A stretch of DNA of 64,000 nucleotides from assembly GCA_916048095.2 (NCBI GenBank), contig OU696572.1, positions 4,483,362 through 4,547,361 on the forward strand, written 5' to 3'. The number at the start of each line of letters is the position of its first letter. Within the stretch, counting starts at the first letter, position 1. Positions 33,377 to 43,315 of this stretch are shown in pieces. Origin of the DNA: Sacculina carcini. Lineage: Eukaryota > Arthropoda > Thecostraca > Sacculinidae. The position numbers and the translations under genes were made by a program. The notes under the pieces were generated by a model, which searched no databases, had not been told where the DNA came from, and saw nothing but the letters and a program-made list of their open reading frames with translations.

Positions 33377-33657
33377 AAAGAGCAGAACATCTCGGTTTTC
33401 GAAGGCATTTATACTTCTCAAGAAGACGGAATGAGCTGGCAACGAGGAGGGACACACAAGCGGTGGTCCCATCACGTGAGACATGTCGATCTATTAATCC
33501 GGCACCAGTTAAAGGGATACATAGTGGTTTATCTGTGAGAGACAACTGGCATAGGCTCGCAGTTGACGTAACGCATGTTCATGGAGCGGCCTATCTCTCG
33601 ATTATAGACTGTGGGCCATCGCGCTTTTTCTATATGGAGATTACTGAGAAGAGATGA
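33377..33657 (+). pseudogene. Integrase fragment
   Basis: Open frame with the zinc-binding region of an integrase (HLGFRRHLYFSRRR, then a degenerate Cys pair at CRSINPAPVKG) leading into the catalytic core start (RLAVDVTHVHGAAYLSIIDC, GPSRF). The first catalytic Asp is present, but the DN...E part is missing because the sequence ends at 33715. It is the counterpart of 2850-3250 and 61900-62250 in the related elements. Confidence 0.72.
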
Positions 33658-33888
33658 CAGTCGCTGTATTGTTGAACATCTGGATCAAGTATTTCTAGAG
33701 CGTTAAATCTCTAAATCCCCTTCCACCTGTGACGTGTATTCGTTCGTCTGCGTGTGTGTCTGTGCTTGTCCTTAGCGCGTCTCGTCAACTGGCACTCTAG
33801 GTGTATGCGCGTGTGCTGTCCTTTCTCGAATATCTCGCTCTGTCTACTGTTTTTTTTCGCGACTTTTTCTCTCTTTCTGCTGGCTATC

Positions 33889-35019
33889 ATGGACGCGGTC
33901 TGCACTGTCTGCAAATTAGCTGGCAGCGATTTAGTCAGGTGTGTTTCCTGCTCGCTTTGCCCGGCGTGGGCTCACACAAAATGCGCTTGTCTCCAGGGAG
34001 TCAAATTGGACTCTCTGAAAACTATCAACTGGATCTGCTCGCCCTGCATAGGACGTGCCAAGCTAGAGATCGAAATTGCCAGCAGCGTTAGTGGCTTCGG
34101 AGGCTGACTCTCTGCTATTGAGGCCAAAGTCGATTCCAACACTTCGGCTTTGGAGTCGGCTGTCTTGCCGCCAAAACCCGGTTCGTTCGTGGTTCATAAC
34201 CCTGGTTCGTCTACCGCGTCACCGCCCGTGGCTACTTCCAAAAAAAGACATGCCGTTGTCGTTAAATCCACGACCACGAATTCAAACATCACGGCTGATA
34301 CTCTCACGGCGGCACTGAAGACGGTACAGGTCGCTGGCTCTCGACCAGCTCGGGGCGGTGGTGTTGTGCTCAATTGCAGCTCAGCTGAGGCCGCTGCAAA
34401 AGCGGCGAGTTGTGTGCGCGAACAAGTGCCGGGTGTGGAAGCTCATGTGACGCAACACGCCTCCATCCCGCCGAAAGTAACTGTCGCCAACATCCCACTG
34501 AACTCGTCTCCTGGCTCATCTATCGAGGGGTTGCGGTTGAAAAATCTTCCGCTGGCTGATGCTTCGTTGCAAGAACTGAGAGTGTTATTCTTCACCACCC
34601 CCCGCGACGATGGAATGCACGTGGTTCTGGCGGTCTCTCCACGTGTCCGGTCTATAATCCGCAGCCAAGGAGATCGTCTGTTCGTCGGTCTTCGGTCGTG
34701 CGCCGTCCATGACAGATTCTGGGTGGCGCGCTGCTTCAACTGTTCCGGCCTGGGTCACAAAGCGGCCAAGTGTTCTCGTCCGGTGGCGTGTGGCCGCTGC
34801 GCTGGTCCACACTTGACTACTGCCTGCGACCAGACTGCTCAGCTGAAGTGCACCAACTGCAGCACTGCTGAACGGGACCACTGCCACTCGGCACTTTCAC
34901 CTGACTGTGCTTCGTTCCTGGCGGTTCGCAACTACATCCGCTCTCGTACTGCGACCTCAGACTCAGCTTCTACCTCTTCTCTCTCTTCTGACGCCTGTTC
35001 TTCACAATCTTCTGACTGA
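33889..35019 (+). pseudogene. CR1-like ORF1: PHD finger plus zinc knuckles
   Basis: Starts at the ATG at 33889 (MDAVCTVCKLAGSD). Residues 5-55 make a C4HC3 PHD finger (CTVC, CVSC, AWAHTKC, WICSPC). An in-frame TGA at 34105-34107 breaks the frame; the same frame then continues to 35019. Further on is a cluster of zinc knuckles: CFNCSGLGHKAAKC, CGRCAGPHLTTAC and CTNC...C, about 34735-34910. The Ser-rich end is low in complexity. A PHD-bearing ORF1 is known from some CR1-group LINEs and is thought to help target chromatin or bind RNA. One nonsense change is the only lesion I can see. Confidence 0.78.
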
Positions 35020-35049
35020 CTACCTTCGTCCCATGTCTCCTCCTCTCTT

Positions 35050-37797
35050 TCTCCATTAAGTATTGGACTACTAAACATCCGATCTTGCCGCTTCAAAACT
35101 GAATTTTTATCGTATCTCTGCTCTACTTATCGTTTGTCTTTCCTCTGTCTTGTCGAGACGTGGCTGTATGATTCGGATGTTGCTTCATTTTCCTCTCTCA
35201 TTCCTTCTCTTTACATGTTTCTTCACTCCTCTCGCTCTTCCGCTGTAAAATCTAATGGGGGTGTAATTGGCATTATTTATCATTCATCACTTTCCTGTCC
35301 ATCATTCGTTCTCTTTCTTCCTTTTCCTCGTTTGAATTTCTCGCTCTCTCCCTGTCGGCTCCGTCTCAATCTAAATTCTGCATCCTTATGATATTTCGCC
35401 ACAATCATCCCGGTACTGTCTCCGCATTCTCTAATGAGTTCTCCGACATCCTTGATTCCATCACTTCCATTTTCTCTAATCGTTTCATCGTTGTTGGTGA
35501 TTTCAACTTCTGGGTTGATGTACCCTCCACTTCTACCTATACTCGTAACTTCCTATTTTTAATTGATACTTATGGCCTTGTCTCGCTTGCTTCTTCAGCC
35601 ACCCACTTGTCTGGCCACACTCTTGATCTTATGCTTTTCCGTCCCCTGCACTTTCATCTGATCTGCCGATTCCTGATGTGGTTGTTCATCCTACGGACTC
35701 CAGTATTTCTGACCACAGTCTCATTCTGTGTGATCTATCCCTTCCTTCTTGCGATACCCTCCGCTCTGTGCAACCACCCTTCCGGTCGCTTCGTAATTAT
35801 GATCCTATTCAGTTTTATGCTCTCCTATCATGTCACCTTCGGCTGCACCTGTTTTTGTCGTCTGCTATTGCTGAACTGCTACCTCTTTTTTCTCGCACTT
35901 TGTCCTTGATCAATGACTCTTTGTTTCCTCTTATGATTTCTTCTAAAAAAGTTACGTCTTCCTCTCCTTGGATTTCATCTCATCTACTTTTCCTCAGACG
36001 CAAACAGCGGCGCCTTGAGCGCCGTCGGAGGCGTTCCCCTCCTACTGTCTCTTGGGCTTCGTATTGCGTCTTCCGTTCTTCATATATGTCGGCTTTATCT
36101 ACCGCCAAGCAGTCCTACTTCAAAAATCGGCTCTCATCTCTTTCTCCAAAAACGCTATGGTCTACTCTTAACTCTCTCCGTGGCTCTAAGTCTGTCTCTC
36201 CCGCCTGTACTATTTCTGCGGATGATTTTGCCTCTTTTTTCAAATAAAGTTCAAATTGCTCGGACTAGCCTCCCTATCTCGTCATCTCCACTGACACACA
36301 CTGGTTCCCGTGGCGTATTTCCGTCATTTTCTCAACTTGATATTTCTGAAGTTCTCTGTCTAATTTCTTCAACAAAGATCTCCTTTTCTCAAGCTGATCC
36401 AATAAATTTTCGTGCTGTCTCTGATTCCGTTCTTATACTCGCTCCTTATTTTCTCCATCTTATAAATTCATCTTTTCTTCATGGATCGTTCCTTGCTGAA
36501 AAGCATGCTTCTGTTCTTCCTATACTCAAGAAACCTTCCCTTGATCCATCTGTTTTGAAAAATTATCGGCCTGTCTCTCTCCTCAGTTTCCCTCTAAACT
36601 TCTTGAGTCGGCAATCTATTCTCAGCTCTCTTCCTTTGCTAATTCAGCACTTTTTCCTTTTCAGTCCGGTTTTAAGCCCTTTCATTCCACTGAATCTGTT
36701 GCTATTTCTGTTCTTGGTCACACGTTTTCCCACTTCGCTACTGGTCGATCTGTACTCCTTGTTTTTCTTGACATGTCCTCTGCGTTTGACCTTGTTGATC
36801 ACACCATTCTATTGTCTGATCTTTTTTCTCTTGGCATCACTTCCTCGGCTCTTTCTGTTATTAAATCTTATCTTTCGGACAGATCCTACTCAGTGAACTT
36901 CAACTCGTCTTCATCTCGCTGTGTCTCTCTTCTTTCCGGCGTACCGCTAGGATCTGTTCTTGGCCCTCTACTCTTCAACATTTATATGTCCTCGCTTTGT
37001 CCTATTCTTGAACGCCACTCTGTAACTTACCATATCTAAGCTGACGATATTAAGTTTTTTGTTCTTCTTCCTCTCTCCTCCTCTTCCTTCATCTCTGATA
37101 TTCTCTCCGACATCTCTTCTTGGGCTTCTTCTAGGTGCCTTCTCCTAAATCAATCTAAATCTGAGTTCATTGTTCCACCCTCCTCGAATTCCTCCTCCCA
37201 GACTTCCGTTCCCTGTTTCTGACTCTGTGCGTGACCTTGGTGTTATATTTGATTCTTCTCTTTCGTTCTCTTATAACATTATATCTGTGGCCAGGACCTG
37301 TCGATTGATCCTACTTTCTCTGTATTCAATACGTCCGTTTCTTGATCGTCCTTCTGCCATTATGCTTGTTGTCTCTCTTATTTTCTCTCGCATTGATTAC
37401 TGCTGCTCTTTATATTTTCATGTTCCTCATTACTCTTTGCGTGTTCTTCAGCGTGTGCTTAATTCTTCTTGTCGTTTTGTTCTTTCTCCTAATCCCTGTC
37501 GTCATACTTCCCAATTTCTGTTTGAGTTCCGTTGGCTACCTTTCATTCCTCGTATTCATTTTCGTATCTGTTGTATTGTATATAAGCTTCTTCGTGACCC
37601 CCTTCAACTTTTATATCTTTCTGGTCTCCTTACTGTATCTTCTGCATATTCTCGCAATTTTCGCCCTCTCGTCTGCTCTCGTGCTCTCAACGAATCAGCT
37701 TGGTGCGCTAAATCGTTTTCTTTTTTTGCTCCTCGTTTGTACAACTCTCTTCCTGTTACTATTGTTCGTGCTCCTTCCTTTAGTTCGTTTGTTCTTC
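35050..37797 (+). pseudogene. CR1-like ORF2, copy 1: endonuclease and RT, many frameshifts
   Basis: The endonuclease begins IGLLNIRSCRF near 35065, with LVETWLYDSD and VGDFNFWVD. RT blocks are scattered over several frames: KNYRPVSLLS near 36560, MSSAFDLVDHTILL near 36775, and GVPLGSVLGPLLFN near 36940. The catalytic box, normally YADD, has a TAA in place of the Tyr (37037-37039), so the active site itself holds a nonsense change. The C-terminal domain (37170-37797) is open. At 37797 it runs in frame into copy 2, giving an artificial fused frame. Confidence 0.82.
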
Positions 37798-39238
37798 TTG
37801 ATCCTTACCAATCTGGCTTCCGTCCTTCATATTCCACTCAGTCTGTTCTTATCTCTGTAACCAATGGCGTTTTATCCCACTTCTCTTACCGTCGGTCTGT
37901 CTTGCTTGTTCTCCTTGATATGTCTTCTGCCTTTGATTTGGTTAATCACTCTATTCTTCTTCGTGATCTCTCTCATCCTGGTATCTGCTCTAGTGCTCTC
38001 TCCCTTCTCAAATCATATCTCAGTGGTCGGACTTATGCTGTGAAATTTAATTCCTGTGTCTCCTCTTCGGTTGCTCTACGTCATGGTGTTCCACAGGGCT
38101 CCATTATTGGTCCTTTGTTGTTTAATCTGTACATGTATTCTCTTGTATTCTCATGTATTCTCTATAAGTTTTCATATCTATGCTGACGATATTCAGTTTT
38201 ACATCCCGCTTCCTTTTCATTCTCCTTCCCTGCTATCTGACGTGCTTTCTGATATTTCTTCTTGGGCCGCAGCTCGCAATCTTCTCATCAACACTTCAAA
38301 GTCTGAGTTTCTCCCTCTTCATCGTCCGCGCATTAGTCCTCCGCTGCTCTCAGTTCCCCTAGCCGTTACCGTTAGAGATCTTGGTATTATTTTTGATTCT
38401 TCGCTCTCCTTTGTAGATAACATTCGCTCCGTCGCACGCACTTGTCGTTTGATCCTCCGTTCACTCTATCCCATTCGTCCCTGTCTCGCTCAATCTTCAT
38501 CTATTAAACTTGTTAATTCTCTTATACTCTCTAGATTAGACTATTGCAACTCACTATACTTTAGCTTACCTCGTTCTTCCCTAAAAATACTACAACGTGT
38601 TCTTAACCAATCTTGCCGATTTGTTCTTCACCCTACTCCTTGCCTTCATACCTCCAGTTTTCTTTTTAAGTTTCGTTGGCTTCCAATTGTCTCTCGTATT
38701 CACTTTCGCCTTTGCTGTCTAATCTTCAAACTCCTTCATGATCCTAGTCAACCGCCCTACCTAGTCAGTCTTTTAACTCGTTCTGATAATGTTTCTTCTC
38801 GTAGACCTGTTCCCCTCATCTGTCCTCGGGCCACTAATGAATCTTCGTGGTCCTCTAAATCTCTTACTTTCTTCGGTCCGCGCATCTATAATTCTCTTCC
38901 TTCTCATATTACTTCATCTTCTTCCTACCGCATGTTTGCTTCCCGACTTCAAAATAACCTTTTTGACATCTCGTTTGATCATGCTTCTCACACTCTCACT
39001 CCTTTCGCCAAACTATGATTCCATTCAGCTATCCATTTTCTATTCCTCCTTATTGTACTCAAAACTCATGTGTATATGTGTATGTATGTGTATGTATAAG
39101 TGCATGTTTGTGTATGTATGTATATGTATAAGTGCATGTTTGTGTATTATTTACGTTTTTATATTATTGTTCATGTTGAAGTTATGCGCGCCCGTGTTTT
39201 TACAGGCGCTATAGTAAATATACGTTCGTTTCGTTTCG
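37798..39238 (+). mobile_element. CR1/L2-type LINE, copy 2, 5'-truncated, inside copy 1
   Basis: Begins in the RT palm (YQSGFRPSYSTQS) and ends in a 3' UTR (ggcgctatagtaaatatacg) plus a (cgttt)n tail at about 39221-39240. The codons missing from copy 1 resume directly after it, so copy 2 inserted in copy 1. A possible imperfect target duplication is ttcgtttgttctt (37785-37797) against ttcgttttctctt just after the tail. Confidence 0.78.
37800..39018 (+). pseudogene. CR1-like RT, copy 2
   Basis: RT blocks are LLDMSSAFDLVNHSILL and GVPQGSIIGPLLFNLYM in one frame, then a shift within repeated tgtattctc units near 38130-38165. After that HIYADDIQFY (intact catalytic YADD, about 38178) and the C-terminal CR1/L2 region follow in a second frame, ending TPFAKL at 39018. 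The frameshift comes from expansion of the short repeat. A homologous 3' end lies at 55177-55653 on the minus strand. Confidence 0.8.
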
Positions 39239-39517
39239 TTTTCTCTTTTCGAGTACTTGTTCAACTTGTCGTTTGATCCCTCCTCACATACTCTCACTCC
39301 CTATGCTACGGTCTGATTTCATGGTTTACTCTGCTCCTGTCATGTGCTTTCTGTTGTAGATATTTTTCTCTAATTGTGTTGCCTTTTTTCATGTGTAATC
39401 TGCTATGTATTTAAAGTCTGTGCTTTTCGTTATTTGGCATTAGTTTTGGTGTTGCGTTGCGCGCGCTTGTATATGTGCGCTAAATCAAATATATTGTTTG
39501 TTTGTTTGTTTGTTTGA
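39239..39517 (+). mobile_element. CR1-like LINE, copy 1, 3' remainder
   Basis: The last codons of an ORF2 (FNLSFDPSSHTLTPYATV, stop near 39318), then a 3' UTR and a (GTTT)n tail (39495-39517). It continues copy 1 across the copy 2 insertion. The C terminus is close to that of copy 2 (TPFAKL). Confidence 0.75.
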
Positions 39518-39544
39518 ATTGGTATTTACAATCCGTATATCTAA

Positions 39545-39860
39545 ATTTTGATATCATTCATCATTATTAACTTTACCTCTGACATTTATGAAAAATATTG
39601 AATATCTGATCATTATTAAAAACTTATTAGGTGACCAAGACTTACTTTTAAATCGTTAGGTTACTTTTTTTCTTTTAGGCTACTTTTTCGTCTATGTTAC
39701 ATTTTAGTTATATTTCTTGTTATTAGGCGACTTTATTACGGGTTTTGACATTTTTGTCGATAAAATTCACAAATACGGCATAAATTTGGATAAAAGATGA
39801 AAACAGATGATATATGAGATCAAAGGATGACAAATTATCGAATGGAGCTTTCAAAATTGA
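39545..39860 (+). repeat. Partial copy of the TA-flanked element family
   Basis: Matches about 21790-22050 in the same orientation (gatcattattaaaa, ttaggttactttttt, cacaaatacgg). No clear TIR is preserved at either end. The rest up to 40047 is unassigned. Confidence 0.65.
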
Positions 39861-40052
39861 GCAGTAGACAATCAGACATATTATACTGTCACTACATTAT
39901 ACACTACACTATATTATGCACGTACAGACATATACGTGTATATCGGTACCTATGCGTGTGAAAACTTGGATACATCAAAAACGCCTAAAACATCGTTCTG
40001 TTCACAATTGTAAGAATTACCAACAAATATATACATATCCACTACGAACAGT

Positions 40053-40220
40053 TGGAGTGTGTGGCTACGCCGCCAGAGGGCGCGAGTGTATTAGGTGTGG
40101 GTGACGCTAACGGCCGTCAGCCAGTGGGTATTCAGCAGTCCTGGTGTGTGTGTCGCTCCTGTGTATTTGGGTATCGTGTTCCCTTTTATTGTATTGTTGT
40201 GTTGTATAATATATCGCACA
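40053..40220 (+). repeat. 5' LTR of the 40-kb Gypsy element
   Basis: A short 168-bp LTR, from TGGAGTGTG to ATCGCACA. Its last base, A, is also the first base of the Gag start codon. Confidence 0.92.
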
Positions 40221-43200
40221 TGGCGCAGCCGCTGCGAGACGACCAGCAGAAGAAGCTGGACCAGCTCACAGAGTTGGTGACTCAGCTCGCTCGCCAGCAG
40301 CTTGCAATGGCAGCCCCCGCCAGCTCTCCTGCAGTCGCCCCACACACCATGGCTCATTGTCAGCCACCAGCCCGTCTGGCCTACGCCGCATCGGCAGCCG
40401 ACAATACCTCCTGGAAGGATCGCGTGCTGGCACACACCACACTGTCAGGCAGTGATAGCCTGAGCCCTGCGCAGCAGCAAGCGCTGCTCACGACACTGCT
40501 GGACGACGAGTGGTGCCGCGTCATCCGCCACTCACTGACGGTGCCAGCGACGGCTGATTTGCCCGCCTGCATCCGCTTATTGGAGGAGCATCAGCAGTCG
40601 CAGCAGAATGTGCTGCGAACTGTGATGTGTGCTGTGCAGAATGTGCTGGTGGAACGCCGGCGCTTCTTCACCCGTCGACAGCAGGACGGCGAAAATGTGG
40701 GCGAATTCTTGCGCTCGCTGCGAGAAATCGCTGCCAGCTGCGATTTTTGCGCTGCCTGCCGCGACGAGCGTTTGCGTGACCAGCTGGTGATGGGGACGTC
40801 CGACTCTGCCGCTCTGCACCAGCTCCTGCAAGTCGCGCACATGGACCTGTCGTTGGACAAGGCACTCAAAATGTGCCACTCGGCTGAGTCGGCTCGCCTC
40901 AACGCTGCAGCTATGCGAAGCGCCTCGGCCGATGTGACTGGTTCCCCGGTTCCCCGCACAGAGGTCGCTGCTGTACGCCGTCAGCAGCCGCGCATGCGCA
41001 GTCAACTGAGCCGACAGTCGGATCACGACGATGGCTCCGCCCCTTGTGTGCGGTGTGGGCAGCATCACCAGTCGGCCCCGTGTCGCGCCGCGGAGAGCTT
41101 GTGTCGTCGGTGCGGAAATCGCGGGCACTACGCGCGCGTCTACCGCTCATCACAGTCCCGTGCTGGCCGTCGTCGGGACAATTTCGTCAGAGACGTCGCC
41201 GATTACACTGATGATGATGTTGACGATGTTGTGAATGTCAATACACCTGCTTTGTGCTCGTATATCGGCGATGTTATTGATGACATTAAACACACGCGCG
41301 TAACCGCTATTAGCATCACCGTTTCTGCAGAGGGCCGCGCGCCGCGCGAGGTCAAGTGGCGATGCGATTCCGGCGCCGATGTGTCGGTAATTGACGCTGG
41401 GATTGCGCAGCAACTTGGAGTGGCTAACAATAGTTTGCGCCCACCGCGGTCCCGCTTGCGGGTCGCCAACGGTCAGTTATTGCGGTGTCTGGGCACGTGC
41501 GAGGCAGTCTTGCGACTCGGTGATGCATCCTGCCGCTCCACTCTGTACGTGGTGCCGTCAGTGCGCTTTGCTCTGCTCTGCTGGCGAGACGCAGTTGAGC
41601 TGCGTCTACTTCACCGGGCATTCCCTCGGCAGAGGTCTCGCGAACAGCATCTGCAACAGTTGACCGCTAGACTGGTAGCCACGCCTCGGCAATGCCCACG
41701 CTGGATCAACACAGCTCAGCCAACAGCGGCGGATCGTCGTGCGCACAGCGAGCGGCTTATAGCGGCCTTCTCTCGTGTGTTCGCCACGGACGGTCCTCTG
41801 CGGGAGATGAAAGGCGGGGCAATGCGGATCGATCTGCGCGATGAAGCGGTGCCGTACAACGTGACGGCTCCTCGCTCCGTGCCGTTCTGTCATCGCGCCC
41901 AGGCACAACAGCAGCTGGAGCAACTTCAGCAGCAGGGCGTCATCGAGCCGGTCTCCCACCCAACAGACTGGTGCTCACCCATCGTCGTTGTCGGCAAGCG
42001 CACGGCAGACGGCACGCCAAACGGCTGCCGCCTCACGGTAGACTTCACACGCCTCAACCGCTTCGTTCGCCGGCCTACGCATCCGGTTCGCTCGCCTGTG
42101 GAGGCTATGAGCAGTATGGGTCTCGGCAATCGGTGGTTCACCCAGGTGGATGCATTACAAGGGTACTTTCAGGTGCCCTTGCGGCGCGAGGACCGAGACC
42201 TCACCACCTTCATCACCCCGTGGGGCCGATTCAGGTTCTGTCGCGCGCCGATGGGCCTAGTCTCCAGCGGCGACGAATTCAACCGACGCGGCGACGTCGC
42301 CTTAGCTGACCTACCCGACTCCTGCAAGATCGTGGACGACGTGCTGGTATATACCGCCAACTACGACGAGCATCTGCAGCGAGTCTGGCAGCTACTACAA
42401 CGCTGCGACGACGCCGGCGTCACGTTGAACCTGCAAAAATTTATGTTCGCCGCCACGTCCGCCAATTTCTGTGGATTCCACATCAACGCATCTGGATTCA
42501 CCGTCGACGAAAAAAAAATTCGGGCCCTGGCTGACTTCCCTACACCGACGGACCTGACCTCACTGCGGTCGTTCTTGGGCTCGGCGAATCAGTTTGGCGA
42601 CTTCTCTGACGCCATCGCTTCTGCTGCCGAGCCCCTGCGTCAGCTGCTCCGCAAAAGCGTCGAGTGGCAGTGGTCGTCACAACACGACGCTGCTTTCACA
42701 GCCGTAAAGCGCGCGTTGGCCAGTCCGCCCGTGCTTGGCCACTTCGACCCGACAAGGCCCACCATGTTGGAGACGGACGCGGCACGACAGAAAGGCCTCG
42801 GGTTTGTGCTCCGCCAGCGGGACGACCAGGGCCGCTGGCAGCTCATCCAGTGTGGGTCGCGATTCATCTCCGACACGGAGAGCCGTTATGCCGTCTGCGA
42901 GCTGGAGATTTTGGCCATGATGTGGGCCTGCCAGAAATGCCACCAATATCTGGCTGGCCTGCCCACCTTCAATGTGGTCACCGACCACATGCCGCTGGTG
43001 CCCATCCTGAACGAAAAGGCGCTCGGAGACATCTGCAATCCTCGTCTGCAGCGCATGCGTCAGCGTTTACTGCACCTGACCTTTGTCGCCAGCTGGAGGC
43101 CAGGAGCACAGCACAACATCGCCGACGCCCTGTCACGCGCACCTTCCCAGCCTGCTGATGCTGACGCGGACGTTGACGAGTGCTCGTCTGGATTCTTCGT

Positions 43201-43315
43201 CCAGACGTTGGACGCATTCACAGACGCAGACGACCTGGGTCATCGCACGTCACCGATTGACACCACCCTGGAGGCGGTGCGAGCTGCGTCTCTGGCCGAC
43301 GATGAGTGTCGCTAA
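40220..43315 (+). CDS. Gypsy Gag-Pol: Gag, protease, RT, RNase H
   Basis: A single frame of 1031 residues with no frameshift between Gag and Pol. I start it at the ATG at 40220 (MAQPLRDDQQ), which straddles the LTR edge. Gag helices are followed near residue 275 by a Cys-His pair (CVRCGQHHQSAPC) and a knuckle lacking its last Cys (CRRCGNRGHYARVY). Protease DSGAD is near 382. RT has RLTVDFTRLN, QVDALQGYFQVPL and catalytic IVDDVLVY near 705. RNase H has ETDAARQKGLGFVL near 851, then ELEILAM and TDHMPL. A TAA at 43313-43315 separates it from integrase, which continues in the same frame. Confidence 0.9.
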   Translation: MAQPLRDDQQKKLDQLTELVTQLARQQLAMAAPASSPAVAPHTMAHCQPPARLAYAASAADNTSWKDRVLAHTTLSGSDSLSPAQQQALLTTLLDDEWCRVIRHSLTVPATADLPACIRLLEEHQQSQQNVLRTVMCAVQNVLVERRRFFTRRQQDGENVGEFLRSLREIAASCDFCAACRDERLRDQLVMGTSDSAALHQLLQVAHMDLSLDKALKMCHSAESARLNAAAMRSASADVTGSPVPRTEVAAVRRQQPRMRSQLSRQSDHDDGSAPCVRCGQHHQSAPCRAAESLCRRCGNRGHYARVYRSSQSRAGRRRDNFVRDVADYTDDDVDDVVNVNTPALCSYIGDVIDDIKHTRVTAISITVSAEGRAPREVKWRCDSGADVSVIDAGIAQQLGVANNSLRPPRSRLRVANGQLLRCLGTCEAVLRLGDASCRSTLYVVPSVRFALLCWRDAVELRLLHRAFPRQRSREQHLQQLTARLVATPRQCPRWINTAQPTAADRRAHSERLIAAFSRVFATDGPLREMKGGAMRIDLRDEAVPYNVTAPRSVPFCHRAQAQQQLEQLQQQGVIEPVSHPTDWCSPIVVVGKRTADGTPNGCRLTVDFTRLNRFVRRPTHPVRSPVEAMSSMGLGNRWFTQVDALQGYFQVPLRREDRDLTTFITPWGRFRFCRAPMGLVSSGDEFNRRGDVALADLPDSCKIVDDVLVYTANYDEHLQRVWQLLQRCDDAGVTLNLQKFMFAATSANFCGFHINASGFTVDEKKIRALADFPTPTDLTSLRSFLGSANQFGDFSDAIASAAEPLRQLLRKSVEWQWSSQHDAAFTAVKRALASPPVLGHFDPTRPTMLETDAARQKGLGFVLRQRDDQGRWQLIQCGSRFISDTESRYAVCELEILAMMWACQKCHQYLAGLPTFNVVTDHMPLVPILNEKALGDICNPRLQRMRQRLLHLTFVASWRPGAQHNIADALSRAPSQPADADADVDECSSGFFVQTLDAFTDADDLGHRTSPIDTTLEAVRAASLADDECR

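Larger units (their letters stand above)
32000..33715 (+). mobile_element. Internally deleted LTR retrotransposon
   Basis: A putative 5' LTR starts with TG at 32000, where similarity to the 24.4-kb repeat stops, and ends with CA near 32363 or 32406. Gag follows, then a zinc knuckle joined directly to the RNase H/integrase linker (ADTLTRVP), a (TA)n run and an integrase start. Protease, RT and RNase H are missing. The 3' part was lost, or was cut where the CR1-like LINE begins near 33716. Domain style matches the elements at 1884-18854 and 60654-64000. Confidence 0.72.
33716..37797 (+). mobile_element. CR1/L2-type LINE, copy 1, main part
   Basis: LINE with an ORF1 holding a PHD finger and zinc knuckles and an ORF2 with endonuclease and RT but no RNase H. 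The C-terminal style (RDLGVIFDSSLSF, SRIDYC, LQRVLN, WLPFIPRIHF, LYNSLP) is that of CR1/L2-related elements. ORF2 stops short of its last 30 or so codons at about 37797, where copy 2 begins; the missing codons resume at 39239 after copy 2. The left edge is approximate. Confidence 0.82.

Noticed and set aside
33135-33657. Open frames with long Tyr-Ile repeats on both strands
   Set aside because: They translate the (TA)n run; only the flanking integrase and Gag residues are meaningful.
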